DNA from: QQVM01 sp964544885 | Lineage (GTDB): Bacteria; Bacteroidota; Bacteroidia; AKYH767-A; 2013-40CM-41-45 | DNA length: 64,000 bases | Reading direction: 5' to 3' | Assembly (NCBI GenBank): GCA_964544885.1 | Contig: CAZJDX010000015.1 | Location: 19,490-83,489 of the forward strand | Shown: in pieces, positions 19,207 through 27,861 of the stretch | Position numbering within the stretch: position 1 is the first letter of the stretch | Layout of the letters: the number at the start of each line of letters is the position of its first letter | Notes under the pieces: model-generated | Database searches by the model: none | The model's input: the letters and a program-made list of their open reading frames with translations, nothing else | Told to the model about the DNA's origin: nothing | Program-made: the position numbers and the translations under genes

Positions 19207-22176
19207 ATGAACATAAAAATCATCCTGACATTTTTCATCCTTTCCCTCAGCTCTATTTCCGTAGCTTATTCGCAAACAATGGCACTTACCTGGCAGAAAC
19301 ATTTCCAGGGTACAGGGGATAACTCAGACCGCTTTAACCAGATCATTCCGGATGGAAATGGAAATTATATTGGCGTTGGCTATTCCGTACGTGAGGGGAA
19401 TTACCGTGACTTCATTACAGTCAAATTTGACGCGGCAGGCAACCTGGTTTGGGAGCGAACTCTTAACCGAACCCTTAGCAGAAATGAAGAAGCCACTCAC
19501 GTAGCGCAGGATAATCTCGGTAACATCTATGTGGCAGGCTACACCGACGGCGACCTGACCCAGGATGATATTCTGCTGGTAAAGTACAACAGCAGCGGGG
19601 TTTATCAATGGGATACCACATGGAATAGTCCGGCATCACTGGATGATCTGCCAACAGACATAGCCATTGACGGGAACGGCAATATATTCATTACCGGGAC
19701 TGCAGAACCTGATACGGTCACCGGGAGCGAAGATTATATCACACTTAAATTCTCTCCTTCAGGCGGCATTTTGTGGCAGGTTCAATATTCCAGAATTGGG
19801 GTCACCTCCGGGAAAGATGAAGCTGCTGCACTTGCATTGGACTCAAATGGCGACTGCTATGTGACAGGCAGATCATCAAACGGAACAGATGATGATATGC
19901 TTACTTTTAAATATGATGGTAACAGCGGTGCCGTTCTCTTCACACAATTTTATAACGGTGGCAGCGGTGATGACAGGGGAGTGGACATCGCCGTGGATAA
20001 TGCCGGCAATATTATCGTCACAGGAAGAAGCGATAATGGCAATAATCATGACTTCAGAACCCTTAAATATACCAACACCGGTGGAATTATATGGAGTAAG
20101 TTCTATAACGGACCTTCCAATCAAAATGACCGGCCTGTCAAACTGTTTATAGATTCTGCAGATAATGTACACGTAACAGGGGAAAGCGATGTGGATAACT
20201 CCTCACTGATCGATTACGATTTTGCCACCATCAAATACAATTCGGCGGGTACCTTGCTTTGGGCCCGCCTGGAGGGTAGTAACGCCGAAAACGACAGCCC
20301 TTCCGATATTATTGTTGATTCGAACGGTGATGTATTTGTCACCGGGAAAGCAGATATGAATACCAATCTGCTGATCACCAACAATGATTACATGACCGTA
20401 AAATACAACTCGGCCGGCACAAAACAATGGACGAAATTTCATGCCGGCACCCGTACCGGTGGCAGTGATATTGCTTCTTCAATTCAACTCGATGTATCAG
20501 GCAATTGTTATGTTGCCGGAGGGTCTGAGAACAATATAACACAGAAGGATGCGACTGTTGTCAAATACGATTCCAATGGAAATGTATCCTGGGTTTGGAA
20601 TCATAACGGCAAAGGAGACTTTTCTGAAAGCGGCAGGTCGATTGTGATCGATGCGAACGAATTCGCTTACGTTGGCGGCTACTCTTACCGGGAAGGTAGA
20701 GAAAGGGATATTTTTCTGATCAAACTTGAATCGGACGGAGATACCGTTTGTTCCTTTATCTATGACGGTACTCAGAATGAAGATGACGAACTTTCCGCCA
20801 TCGCCCTGGATGCGAATGGGTTCGTATATGCTACGGGATATACAAAAACCATTGATCAGAAGAGCGACATGTTCACCATGAAATGGAACCCGAATACCTG
20901 CGACACCGTCTGGACCAGGATTTATAATCATTCCTCAAACCAGTCAGACAGAGGCCAGTCGCTGGTAGTTGATGCTTCCGGAAATGTATATGTTACCGGC
21001 AGAAGTGACAGTAACCCGGTGGATACCACGGACAATCTTGATGTTGTCACCATCAAATATGACACAAACGGAAATCAGATCTGGCTGCAACGCTACAATG
21101 GACCGGGAAACCTGCGTGATGAACCCTCCAGAATCCTTCTTGATAATTCCGGAAATGTTCTCGTCTGCGGACGTGTTGAAAAAGTTAATGATGATGATTT
21201 CCTTCTCATCAAGTATGCATCTTCAAACGGCAATGAAGTCTGGCCCGTCGCATCCATGTATAATGGCCCTTTTGCAAACGACGACAGAGCGCTTGATATG
21301 ACCATTGATGCAAATGACAATATCTTTGTATGTGGATACTCACAGACCGGATCAGGAAATTCACCTGATGATGCGGCTGTAGTTCGCTTCGACCCCAATG
21401 GGGTCGCTACAGACTTTTTCCTCTTCGATGGTATCGGTCTGGGAAATGACCAGGCACTTGCCATTACAACCGACTTCCAGAATCAGGTGTATGTCACATT
21501 CCGGACTGATGTTGATCCGACCCCGGCTCTTGCCAATTATAATTATCTTACGATCAAATTTGACAATAACCTGAACCAGCTCTGGCTTAATCCTCCTATG
21601 TATAACGGACCTCTGAACAGCGATGACATTCCGGTTGCCATTACCGTCAATGCCTCCGGCAATACCTTCGTTACCGGTTATTCAAAGAGCGATACATTGA
21701 ACGGCAGAACCAATATTGACTGGGTTACCATACGATACGACAGTTTGGGTATTCAGTCTGACTTGGAATCATTTGATGGTGCCCTGGGCGGCGATGATGA
21801 ACCCAATGCCGTTGCACTAAAAGCCAATTCCTTGTGGATCACCGGTTTTTCTGTAGGGAATGGAAATAATCAAAAAGACCTGACCACGCTCAGGTATGAT
21901 CTTGCAGTTGGATTTGGAGAAAATCCTTCCCCTGTTGTTAACTCTGTCATTTACCCAAATCCTTTCAATGACAATGCCGTCCTGAAAGTAGATGCCGGCT
22001 CGGATTCGCAACTTATCCTGAGGATTTTTGATACCCTTGGACAAGAGCTGAAAACTGTCGCCATGAAAGATGACACCTACCAACTGGACAGATCCAATCT
22101 GGTCAATGGAATTTATTTTTACCAGATCAGTAATGAGGCGGGGATAATTTCCAACGGTAATTTTATCATTGAATAA
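19207..22176 (+). CDS. Secreted SBBP/delta-60-like repeat protein with T9SS type A sorting domain
   Basis: 989 residues. A signal peptide (ILTFFILSLSSISVAYS) is followed by about fifteen ~55-residue repeats with the pattern DxNGNxxVTGxS...DxxTxKYxxxGxxxW. These are SBBP/beta-propeller-type units that build stacked propeller blades. The last ~85 residues form a T9SS type A C-terminal sorting domain (SVIYPNPFNDNAVLKV, then LVNGIYFYQI), so the protein is delivered to the cell surface or medium by type IX secretion. It is 11 bases upstream of a second T9SS cargo gene, probably co-transcribed. A palindrome inside one repeat is described separately. The biological role is unknown. Confidence 0.9.
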   Translation: MNIKIILTFFILSLSSISVAYSQTMALTWQKHFQGTGDNSDRFNQIIPDGNGNYIGVGYSVREGNYRDFITVKFDAAGNLVWERTLNRTLSRNEEATHVAQDNLGNIYVAGYTDGDLTQDDILLVKYNSSGVYQWDTTWNSPASLDDLPTDIAIDGNGNIFITGTAEPDTVTGSEDYITLKFSPSGGILWQVQYSRIGVTSGKDEAAALALDSNGDCYVTGRSSNGTDDDMLTFKYDGNSGAVLFTQFYNGGSGDDRGVDIAVDNAGNIIVTGRSDNGNNHDFRTLKYTNTGGIIWSKFYNGPSNQNDRPVKLFIDSADNVHVTGESDVDNSSLIDYDFATIKYNSAGTLLWARLEGSNAENDSPSDIIVDSNGDVFVTGKADMNTNLLITNNDYMTVKYNSAGTKQWTKFHAGTRTGGSDIASSIQLDVSGNCYVAGGSENNITQKDATVVKYDSNGNVSWVWNHNGKGDFSESGRSIVIDANEFAYVGGYSYREGRERDIFLIKLESDGDTVCSFIYDGTQNEDDELSAIALDANGFVYATGYTKTIDQKSDMFTMKWNPNTCDTVWTRIYNHSSNQSDRGQSLVVDASGNVYVTGRSDSNPVDTTDNLDVVTIKYDTNGNQIWLQRYNGPGNLRDEPSRILLDNSGNVLVCGRVEKVNDDDFLLIKYASSNGNEVWPVASMYNGPFANDDRALDMTIDANDNIFVCGYSQTGSGNSPDDAAVVRFDPNGVATDFFLFDGIGLGNDQALAITTDFQNQVYVTFRTDVDPTPALANYNYLTIKFDNNLNQLWLNPPMYNGPLNSDDIPVAITVNASGNTFVTGYSKSDTLNGRTNIDWVTIRYDSLGIQSDLESFDGALGGDDEPNAVALKANSLWITGFSVGNGNNQKDLTTLRYDLAVGFGENPSPVVNSVIYPNPFNDNAVLKVDAGSDSQLILRIFDTLGQELKTVAMKDDTYQLDRSNLVNGIYFYQISNEAGIISNGNFIIE
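21377..21412. repeat. Palindromic sequence inside the SBBP-repeat gene
   Basis: CGACCCC-AAT-GGGGTCG (21390-21406) is a perfect 7-bp inverted repeat, extended by CTGTAG (21377) and CTACAG (21407). It encodes in-frame residues (FDPNGVAT) at a repeat-unit turn, so it does not break the protein. Confidence 0.5.
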
Positions 22177-22187
22177 GAAAAAAAGCC

Positions 22188-23777
22188 ATGCCTGCCATTC
22201 TTCGAATCAGTATTACGATTTTCATCTTCCTGTCCGGACTGGGAGTAAGATCACAGACTCCAGTCAACCTGAATCTCAAAGCCACCATTTCCTTCGCACC
22301 GCAAACGCTTGCAGGTTGCTGGCACTACGAATCCGGCGGAAAGAGCTATGCCTTATTGGGCGCCTCAGGCGGATTGATCGTCGTAGATGTGAGTATTCCT
22401 GATTCGCCTCAGTTCATTCTCCAGGTTCCGGGTGTAGCAAGTCTCTGGAGAGAAGTAAAGACCCTTGGCAACTATGCCTATGTGGTCACTGAAGGTCTGG
22501 ATACAAACGGTGTGTATGAAGGGCTTCAGGTCGTGAACCTGAGTTTTCTGCCAGACAGCGCACCTTCATTCTTTTACAAAGGAGATGGCTTGATCGAGAA
22601 TGAACTCATCACCGCTCATTCCATCACAAGCGACGAAAATTATTTATACCTGAATGGTCATAATATTCAGTCTCTTGGAAGAGGAGTTTTGATCCTTGAT
22701 GTTTCTGATCCTGTTGATCCGGTCTATGTCGGAGCAATTACCAATAATTATTGTCATGACAGCTATGTGAGAGGCGACACCATCTGGACAAGCGATATTT
22801 ATGCGGGACAGTTTTCGGTTTATAACATCAGCGACAGAACCAACCCAGTTTTGCTTGCTACCCAGCAAACACCCGGAAATTTCAACCATAATACATGGCT
22901 AAGTGATGATGGACAAACACTTTTCACCACTGATGAAAGAGGAAATGAACCACTAGGTTCATATGATGTCTCCGATCTGAACAACATCAGCTTACTGGAT
23001 ACCTATTTTACGTTGAATTTTCCCGCCTCAGAAGTGCATAACGTTCGTGTACTGAATGATTTTCTGGTTAATCCCAGTTATGGCAGCCAGCTCACGATTG
23101 TGGATGCAGCAAGACCTCATAACCTCGTGGAGGTCGGAAGCTATATGACAGGATCCTATCTGCTTTGGGATGCGGATCCATATCTGAGTTCGGGTATCAT
23201 TGTTGCTACTGAAACAAATCCAGGTGTGTTTTATGTTTTTGAGCCGGTTTATCAACGTGCTTGTTATCTGGAAGGTGTGGTGACGGATAGCCTTACAGGA
23301 ATTCCGCTACCATCGGCACGAATAGAGATCCTGGGACAGGGGATCACTAAAAATTCAAACGGGAATGGCGAGTATGCGACCGGAATTCTTGATCCGGGTG
23401 CCTATGATATCCAGTTTACCAGGCAGGGATACGCGGCCAAGGTCATAAATAATGTCAACCTGAGCAGTGGAATGGTAAGCAATCTGAATGTCGAAATGAG
23501 ACCGCTCGGGATAGGGATCGATGAAATGAAAATGAATGAGAGTATATATGCTGGTCCGAATCCTTTTACGGAAAAAATTGAGATTGAAACCAGGGGCGAG
23601 CTCCTTCGTGAATTATCCCTCTTCAATATACTTGGTGAACAGATACTCATTCATCAACCGGCCATACCTTTTTCTAAATACACTGTGGATGCAGGTAATG
23701 TAGCTAAAGGTACATACCTGCTGAAAATTCAGTCAGGCAAGGAGGCATACTTCCGGAAAATGATCCGTCTGGATTGA
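22188..23777 (+). CDS. Choice-of-anchor B family protein (LVIVD repeats) with T9SS sorting domain
   Basis: 529 residues. After a signal peptide (ISITIFIFLSGLGVRS) come LVIVD-type propeller repeats (GGLIVVDVSIPDSPQFI, GVLILDVSDPVDPVYVG, QLTIVDAARPHNLVEVG). This layout matches choice-of-anchor B proteins. A carboxypeptidase-regulatory-like Ig-type domain follows (YLEGVVTDSLTGIPLPSARI), and then a T9SS type A sorting domain (IYAGPNPFTEKIEIE ... VAKGTYLLKIQSG). It is a surface or secreted protein of unknown ligand, adjacent to and probably co-expressed with the SBBP protein. Confidence 0.9.
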   Translation: MPAILRISITIFIFLSGLGVRSQTPVNLNLKATISFAPQTLAGCWHYESGGKSYALLGASGGLIVVDVSIPDSPQFILQVPGVASLWREVKTLGNYAYVVTEGLDTNGVYEGLQVVNLSFLPDSAPSFFYKGDGLIENELITAHSITSDENYLYLNGHNIQSLGRGVLILDVSDPVDPVYVGAITNNYCHDSYVRGDTIWTSDIYAGQFSVYNISDRTNPVLLATQQTPGNFNHNTWLSDDGQTLFTTDERGNEPLGSYDVSDLNNISLLDTYFTLNFPASEVHNVRVLNDFLVNPSYGSQLTIVDAARPHNLVEVGSYMTGSYLLWDADPYLSSGIIVATETNPGVFYVFEPVYQRACYLEGVVTDSLTGIPLPSARIEILGQGITKNSNGNGEYATGILDPGAYDIQFTRQGYAAKVINNVNLSSGMVSNLNVEMRPLGIGIDEMKMNESIYAGPNPFTEKIEIETRGELLRELSLFNILGEQILIHQPAIPFSKYTVDAGNVAKGTYLLKIQSGKEAYFRKMIRLD

Positions 23778-23788
23778 ATTCCACATAA

Positions 23789-24180
23789 AATTATAGGATT
23801 ACGTATTAAAATCCAGAACGCTCTCTTGAAAAGCTATTAGACATCAATGATTCATAAGATACATAGGTATTCGGAATTCTGATTGACCTTAAGTTCAAGG
23901 CAAGTGACGGCCTTATTTTATCCGGTTTTTGATGCGCAGCAAAGGGCGAACAGCCGAAGGAGAAGCTCCGAGCTTGCGAGGAGATCACTCCGCAGGCCGT
24001 CCTTTGCAAGCAGAAAAAATTCCGAAGGAAAGGAGAAAATAAAGCCTTGATCTTTTCTTTGTTTCTTTCTTTTCCATCAAGGGAAAAGAAAGAAAATGAG
24101 GAAAATCTATTCTGTGTTATCATGGCCATTATCCGCCTTTGAGGGCTTATGTGGAACTAAATAATTAATCCTATATAATT
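23789..24180. repeat. Candidate intergenic repeat element with terminal inverted repeats
   Basis: This 390-bp gene-free stretch is framed by AATTATAGGATTA (23789-23801) and TAATCCTATATAATT (24166-24180), which are inverted copies apart from a 2-base insertion. Inside are further self-complementary parts: AAGCTC-C-GAGCTT at 23963-23975, GACGGCC near 23906 and GCAAAGG near 23938, both complementary to GGCCGTCCTTTGC near 23996-24008. A 14-bp hairpin TTTCTTTCTTTTCC/GGAAAAGAAAGAAA (24062-24075/24082-24095) has loop ATCAAG. Its middle is more G+C-rich than its flanks. It resembles a MITE/REP-like intergenic element; copy number cannot be seen from one window. Confidence 0.5.
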
Positions 24181-25057
24181 ATTCTAACACCGCAAGCCGG
24201 TCAAGCACAAGTTGTATAAGGCGGTTCATCGTTTCATCACCCTTGTGAGTATGTTTATTGTTGATCCGGTTGGCGACGATTGCATTGATGCTGCAACAAT
24301 GATGTCCTAATATCCGGGCCAGCCCATACATCGCACCGGTCTCCATTTCAAAATTTGTAATCCTCTCATCCCGGAAACTGAAACTATGTAAGGTTTGAAT
24401 GAAGTCTTTCCGGGCAAGCTCGTAGCGTAAGATCCTTCCCTGAGGTGCATAAAAGCCGGAACAACTGGCGGTAATACCCTTGAACATTCCCTCACTTAAT
24501 CCTTTTTCCAGTTTAGCAGAGCATCGCGCAATGTAAGATTGTGGTAAAATTCCTTCATTCGGATAATGTTTTCTGAATGCCTCTACAATTTCCTTCTCCT
24601 CCTTATCGTTAGTGAGTTTGTAAAAATTCAAAAGGCCATCCAGTCCCATGCCATATCGTGAAAAGACAAAACCATCGACGGGTATATCCTCCTGCAAAGA
24701 ACCTGAAGTACCGATTCGTATCAGATTCAGGGATTTGAGTTCCTTTCTGATCTCCCGTGTTTCCAGGTCAATATTAACCAATGCATCCAATTCATTGTAA
24801 ACTATATCAATATTATCTGTTCCGATACCGGTAGATAAAACAGTGATTCGCTTACCTTTATATGTACCGGTATGAGTTACAAATTCACGCTTCTGTTTCT
24901 TCACTTCAATCTTATCGAAATAACGGGATACCATGGAAACCCGGTCAGGATCACCAACATTAATAACGGTGTCCGAAATTTCGTGCGGATGAAGATTGAG
25001 ATGATAAACACTGTTGTCTGAATTTAGAATGAGTTCTGACTCTGGTATTTTGCTCAT
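24179..25057 (-). CDS. Nucleoside phosphorylase (uridine phosphorylase-like)
   Basis: 292 residues from the ATG at 25057; an in-frame GTG at 25084 would add nine residues. The PNP/UDP family motifs are present: INVGDPDRV for phosphate binding, TGIGTDNIDIVYNEL, a central IRIGTSGSLQ, and NFEMETGAMYGLARILGH, in which Glu-Met-Glu contacts the nucleoside ribose. The length is greater than E. coli Udp (253), and the enzyme belongs to the longer variant. It cleaves a nucleoside with phosphate for salvage; uridine is the likeliest substrate but purine specificity cannot be excluded. It is divergent from the universal stress gene at 25108. Confidence 0.85.
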   Translation of the reverse strand: MSKIPESELILNSDNSVYHLNLHPHEISDTVINVGDPDRVSMVSRYFDKIEVKKQKREFVTHTGTYKGKRITVLSTGIGTDNIDIVYNELDALVNIDLETREIRKELKSLNLIRIGTSGSLQEDIPVDGFVFSRYGMGLDGLLNFYKLTNDKEEKEIVEAFRKHYPNEGILPQSYIARCSAKLEKGLSEGMFKGITASCSGFYAPQGRILRYELARKDFIQTLHSFSFRDERITNFEMETGAMYGLARILGHHCCSINAIVANRINNKHTHKGDETMNRLIQLVLDRLAVLE

Positions 25058-25107
25058 GTTTGTGAATCCTTTAAATTTGCTCACAATAAAAGAATTTATT
25101 TTTATCT

Positions 25108-25977
25108 ATGTCTAATTTAAGTAATCAAATCCTTGTTCCCATTGATTTTTCCGAACAATCTATCATTGCTTTGGGTCAATCCTATAATCTGGCAAGACTC
25201 TCAAAAGCAGATATTGTACTGATCCATGTAATCGATGACAGTTCCTATCTGCCATTCTTCCAGAAAAAAGAGGATAAGGAGTTGGAGCAAAAGATAAGTG
25301 ATGAGCTTAAAAAGCTTGCCACTGAAACTACAAGTAAAACCGGCGTGAAGGTTTCAACCCTTATCCGGAAAGGTAAAATTTATGAAACCATACAAGAAGT
25401 TGCGACAGAATTGAATTGCTCTTTTATTGTCATGGGAACCAATGGAAGTGTGGGACTTAAAAGATTCATTGGCTCCAATGCGCTTCGGGTTATAAGGGAA
25501 TCTCCTTGTCCGGTCATCACCATTAAAGGGAAAAAACACCGTACCGGTTGTAAAAACATTGTTCTTCCCCTGGATGTGACCAAGGAAACCAAGGAAAAGG
25601 TCAATACCGCCATAGAGTTTGCTGAACTTTTCGGTTCTACCATCCACCTGATTACTGTTTTGAACACTGACGACGAGTTTATTGTGAATAAGTTGAAAAG
25701 ACAAATGAATCAGGTGCATGAATTTATCCGTGAACAGAATATACCTTGCACAGTAGAATTTATTCTGGGGGATGATATTCCGAAGGAAGTGATTGAGTTT
25801 GCCGACCGGAACAAGTCGGATCTTATCATGATCATGACCCAGCAGGAACTTAATTGGACAGACCTTATGTTTATCAGTTCGTCTGCGCAAGAGATAATCA
25901 ACGGAACGGATATACCAGTACTCAGCATCAGGCCGAAAGAAAGAAAAGATACAACATCATCCCCATTTGAATTCTAA
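25108..25977 (+). CDS. Tandem universal stress protein (UspA family)
   Basis: 289 residues with two Usp domains. The first (ILVPIDFSEQSIIAL ... IVMGTNGSVGLKRFIGSNALRVI) retains the G-2X-G-9X-G(S/T) ATP-binding motif. The second (about 150-280) keeps the fold pattern (IVLPLDVTKETKEKV, PVLSIRP) but lacks that glycine motif (MIMTQQELNWTDLMFISSS), so it probably does not bind ATP. No transmembrane segments. It is followed 24 bases later by a paralogue, and the pair ends at a strong terminator. Confidence 0.92.
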   Translation: MSNLSNQILVPIDFSEQSIIALGQSYNLARLSKADIVLIHVIDDSSYLPFFQKKEDKELEQKISDELKKLATETTSKTGVKVSTLIRKGKIYETIQEVATELNCSFIVMGTNGSVGLKRFIGSNALRVIRESPCPVITIKGKKHRTGCKNIVLPLDVTKETKEKVNTAIEFAELFGSTIHLITVLNTDDEFIVNKLKRQMNQVHEFIREQNIPCTVEFILGDDIPKEVIEFADRNKSDLIMIMTQQELNWTDLMFISSSAQEIINGTDIPVLSIRPKERKDTTSSPFEF

Positions 25978-26001
25978 TTCAACCGTTTAAACACAAACAC
26001 G

Positions 26002-26889
26002 ATGAACAAGAAATTCCGAATTCAGAAGATTCTGATTCCTTTCGACTTTTCCGAAACCGCCGAACTTGCTCTTGAACATGCGGTATTCATGGCCAAGCTT
26101 CACAAAGCGGATATTACGCTTCTTCATGTCATCGAATCCTATTCCTTTACAACGGCTATCAGTCAGGCTTTTGGAAAATCACAATCGGAATTCGAAAAAA
26201 AGATTGAAACATCCGCGAACGACAGGCTCAATGAACTCACGGCAAAGTTGCATCGTGAAAGCGGGGTTACCGTTAATCAGCGGACAGAGATGGGGAAGAT
26301 CTACAAATCGATTACGGCTGTTGCGGAAGAAATGGATATTGATCTGATCATAATGGGAACCCACGGAATCAGTGGCTTTCAGGAATTCCTGATTGGAAGC
26401 AATACCTACCGCGTCGTCATGAGCGCCCCTTGTCCGGTAATCTCAGTTCAGACCCACGCGAAAAAAATCGGATTCAAAAATATCGTTCTTCCTATTGATA
26501 ATTCACCTGCTTCAAGACAGAAGGTGAAACATGCAGTTGAAATCGCGAAGCATTATAATTCTGTCGTCCATATCGCAGGACTGATCACCATGAACGACAT
26601 TGATATGCAACGACGCTTCGATGTGAAGATTCACCAGGTGAAGGATTACCTGGATGAGCACGAGATTGCCTACTCCGTCAAAATGTTCAAAGGTGAGAAT
26701 ACGGCAAGCATCACCATGGATTTCGCAACGCAGGTTGATGCTGACCTGATCATCATGATGACTGACCAGGAAGGAGGGGGATTGTTCATTGGAAACTATG
26801 CCCAACAAATCATCAATCACAGTAAAATACCGGTTATGAGTATCCGTCCGGATGAAGGTGATCCTGATAAGATATCTTTAGGATATTAA
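26002..26889 (+). CDS. Tandem universal stress protein (UspA family), paralogue
   Basis: 295 residues, colinear with the preceding gene along its length (ILIPFDFSETAELAL; IMGTHGISGFQEFLIGSNTYRVV; IVLPIDNSPASRQKV; PVMSIRPDEG). The first domain has the intact ATP-binding glycine pattern and the second does not, as in its neighbour, so the duplication of genes post-dates the fusion of two domains. Usp proteins respond to starvation and redox stress; the specific role here is not visible. A terminator follows 11 bases after the stop. Confidence 0.92.
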   Translation: MNKKFRIQKILIPFDFSETAELALEHAVFMAKLHKADITLLHVIESYSFTTAISQAFGKSQSEFEKKIETSANDRLNELTAKLHRESGVTVNQRTEMGKIYKSITAVAEEMDIDLIIMGTHGISGFQEFLIGSNTYRVVMSAPCPVISVQTHAKKIGFKNIVLPIDNSPASRQKVKHAVEIAKHYNSVVHIAGLITMNDIDMQRRFDVKIHQVKDYLDEHEIAYSVKMFKGENTASITMDFATQVDADLIIMMTDQEGGGLFIGNYAQQIINHSKIPVMSIRPDEGDPDKISLGY

Positions 26890-26900
26890 TTGCACAAAAC

Positions 26901-26932
26901 AAAAAAGCTTCCTTTCCGGGAAGCTTTTTTTC
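26901..26932. terminator. Bidirectional intrinsic terminator after the universal stress genes
   Basis: AAAAAAGCTTCC (26901-26912) and GGAAGCTTTTTT (26919-26930) form a perfect 12-bp stem with loop TTTCCG and a T run. It separates the stress genes from the convergent DUF4197 gene. Confidence 0.9.
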
Positions 26933-27657
26933 TACTTAACGCTGCCAAATACTTTTTTCAGTAATGGTGTTATCCTTGCAGCAGGGTCCTTGCGAATTTT
27001 TGTCTCCTCTTGTGCCACCACTTTAAAAAGGCCGCTAAGTCCGCGCTGCGTTACATACTCATCCAGATCGGGATTCACTTTTTTAACGAAGGGTATCGCG
27101 TTATAGGTATTCATCAATGGCGTCCAGTATTTTGTTACACTTACTTTCTGAGTCGCCGAGTGTATTACCGGCTTGAATTTAGTGTGCAGGTTTGTATACG
27201 TTGATCTCCTCAGAAAATTAGTTGCAGCCGTATCTGCGCCTTTCAGAATACTCATGCCGTCACTGATGGTCATACTTTTGATGGCATTGATGAAAACCGG
27301 AGCGGCCTCCTTGGAAGCCTCCTCAGCGGCACGATTCAGGGTGAGAATGAAGTCGTCAACCTGCTTATTCATTCCCAATGCCCGCAGTTTTTTCTCCACC
27401 TCAACAACCTCTGGAGGAAAAGGAATTTTTATCAATGGATTTTTGTAAAATCCATCCGGCTTTGACGTAGAACTTCCGGCATTGCGGCTCCCAACCTCAA
27501 GAGCTTCCTTAAGCCCGGCAATCACTTCACTGTTGCTCAGTGTCCCGGAGTTCAGCGTCTTGTTTATTTCCTTTCCTATCTTCTGATAATCGGCTTGAGA
27601 ACAGGATACAAAAGGAACAATCAATGCTCCCAGTAAAATCAATTTGAAATTTTTCAT
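26932..27657 (-). CDS. DUF4197 family lipoprotein
   Basis: 241 residues from the start at 27657. Upstream in-frame starts reach 27744, but only this start puts a lipoprotein signal at the N-terminus (KNFKLILLGALIVPFVSC, lipidated Cys at about position 19). The rest matches the DUF4197 pattern: SEVIAGLKEALEVGSRNA, IKIPFPPEVVEVEKKLRALG, RAAEEASKEAAPVFINAI, and a C-terminal KVNPDLDEYVTQRGLSGLF block. These are periplasmic or membrane-anchored helical proteins of unknown function. No operon partner; convergent with the Usp pair. Confidence 0.87.
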   Translation of the reverse strand: MKNFKLILLGALIVPFVSCSQADYQKIGKEINKTLNSGTLSNSEVIAGLKEALEVGSRNAGSSTSKPDGFYKNPLIKIPFPPEVVEVEKKLRALGMNKQVDDFILTLNRAAEEASKEAAPVFINAIKSMTISDGMSILKGADTAATNFLRRSTYTNLHTKFKPVIHSATQKVSVTKYWTPLMNTYNAIPFVKKVNPDLDEYVTQRGLSGLFKVVAQEETKIRKDPAARITPLLKKVFGSVK

Positions 27658-27799
27658 ACGCTGAATCATATAGTGAATCTTCATATGCCAAAAATACATC
27701 TTTTCTCCATTTACTCCCGGAAACGCTGAATGAGTTGAATCCAATTTTATTTCCAGTTTTCCTCATAGCAGATTCAAAGGTATTAAGACTGCAATACAT

Positions 27800-27807
27800 T
27801 ACATTTG
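27800..27807 (+). promoter_or_regulatory. -7 box upstream of cinA
   Basis: TACATTTG matches TAnnTTTG and lies 54 bases before the start codon. No clean -33 TTTG is present at the right spacing. Confidence 0.45.
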
Positions 27808-27861
27808 TCTTTTAATGGCGGGTACGCGCAAACCGGAATGTCTTCAGAATAGCTTCTTCAA

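Noticed and set aside
19207..22176. CRISPR-like or VNTR array suggested by repeated DNA
   Set aside because: The repeats are degenerate at DNA level, about 165-180 bases long, and keep one reading frame: they are protein repeats.
23806..24129. Minus-strand open frame of 107 codons inside the intergenic repeat element
   Set aside because: Composition is low-complexity and reflects the palindromic element; no start context, motif or signal supports a protein.
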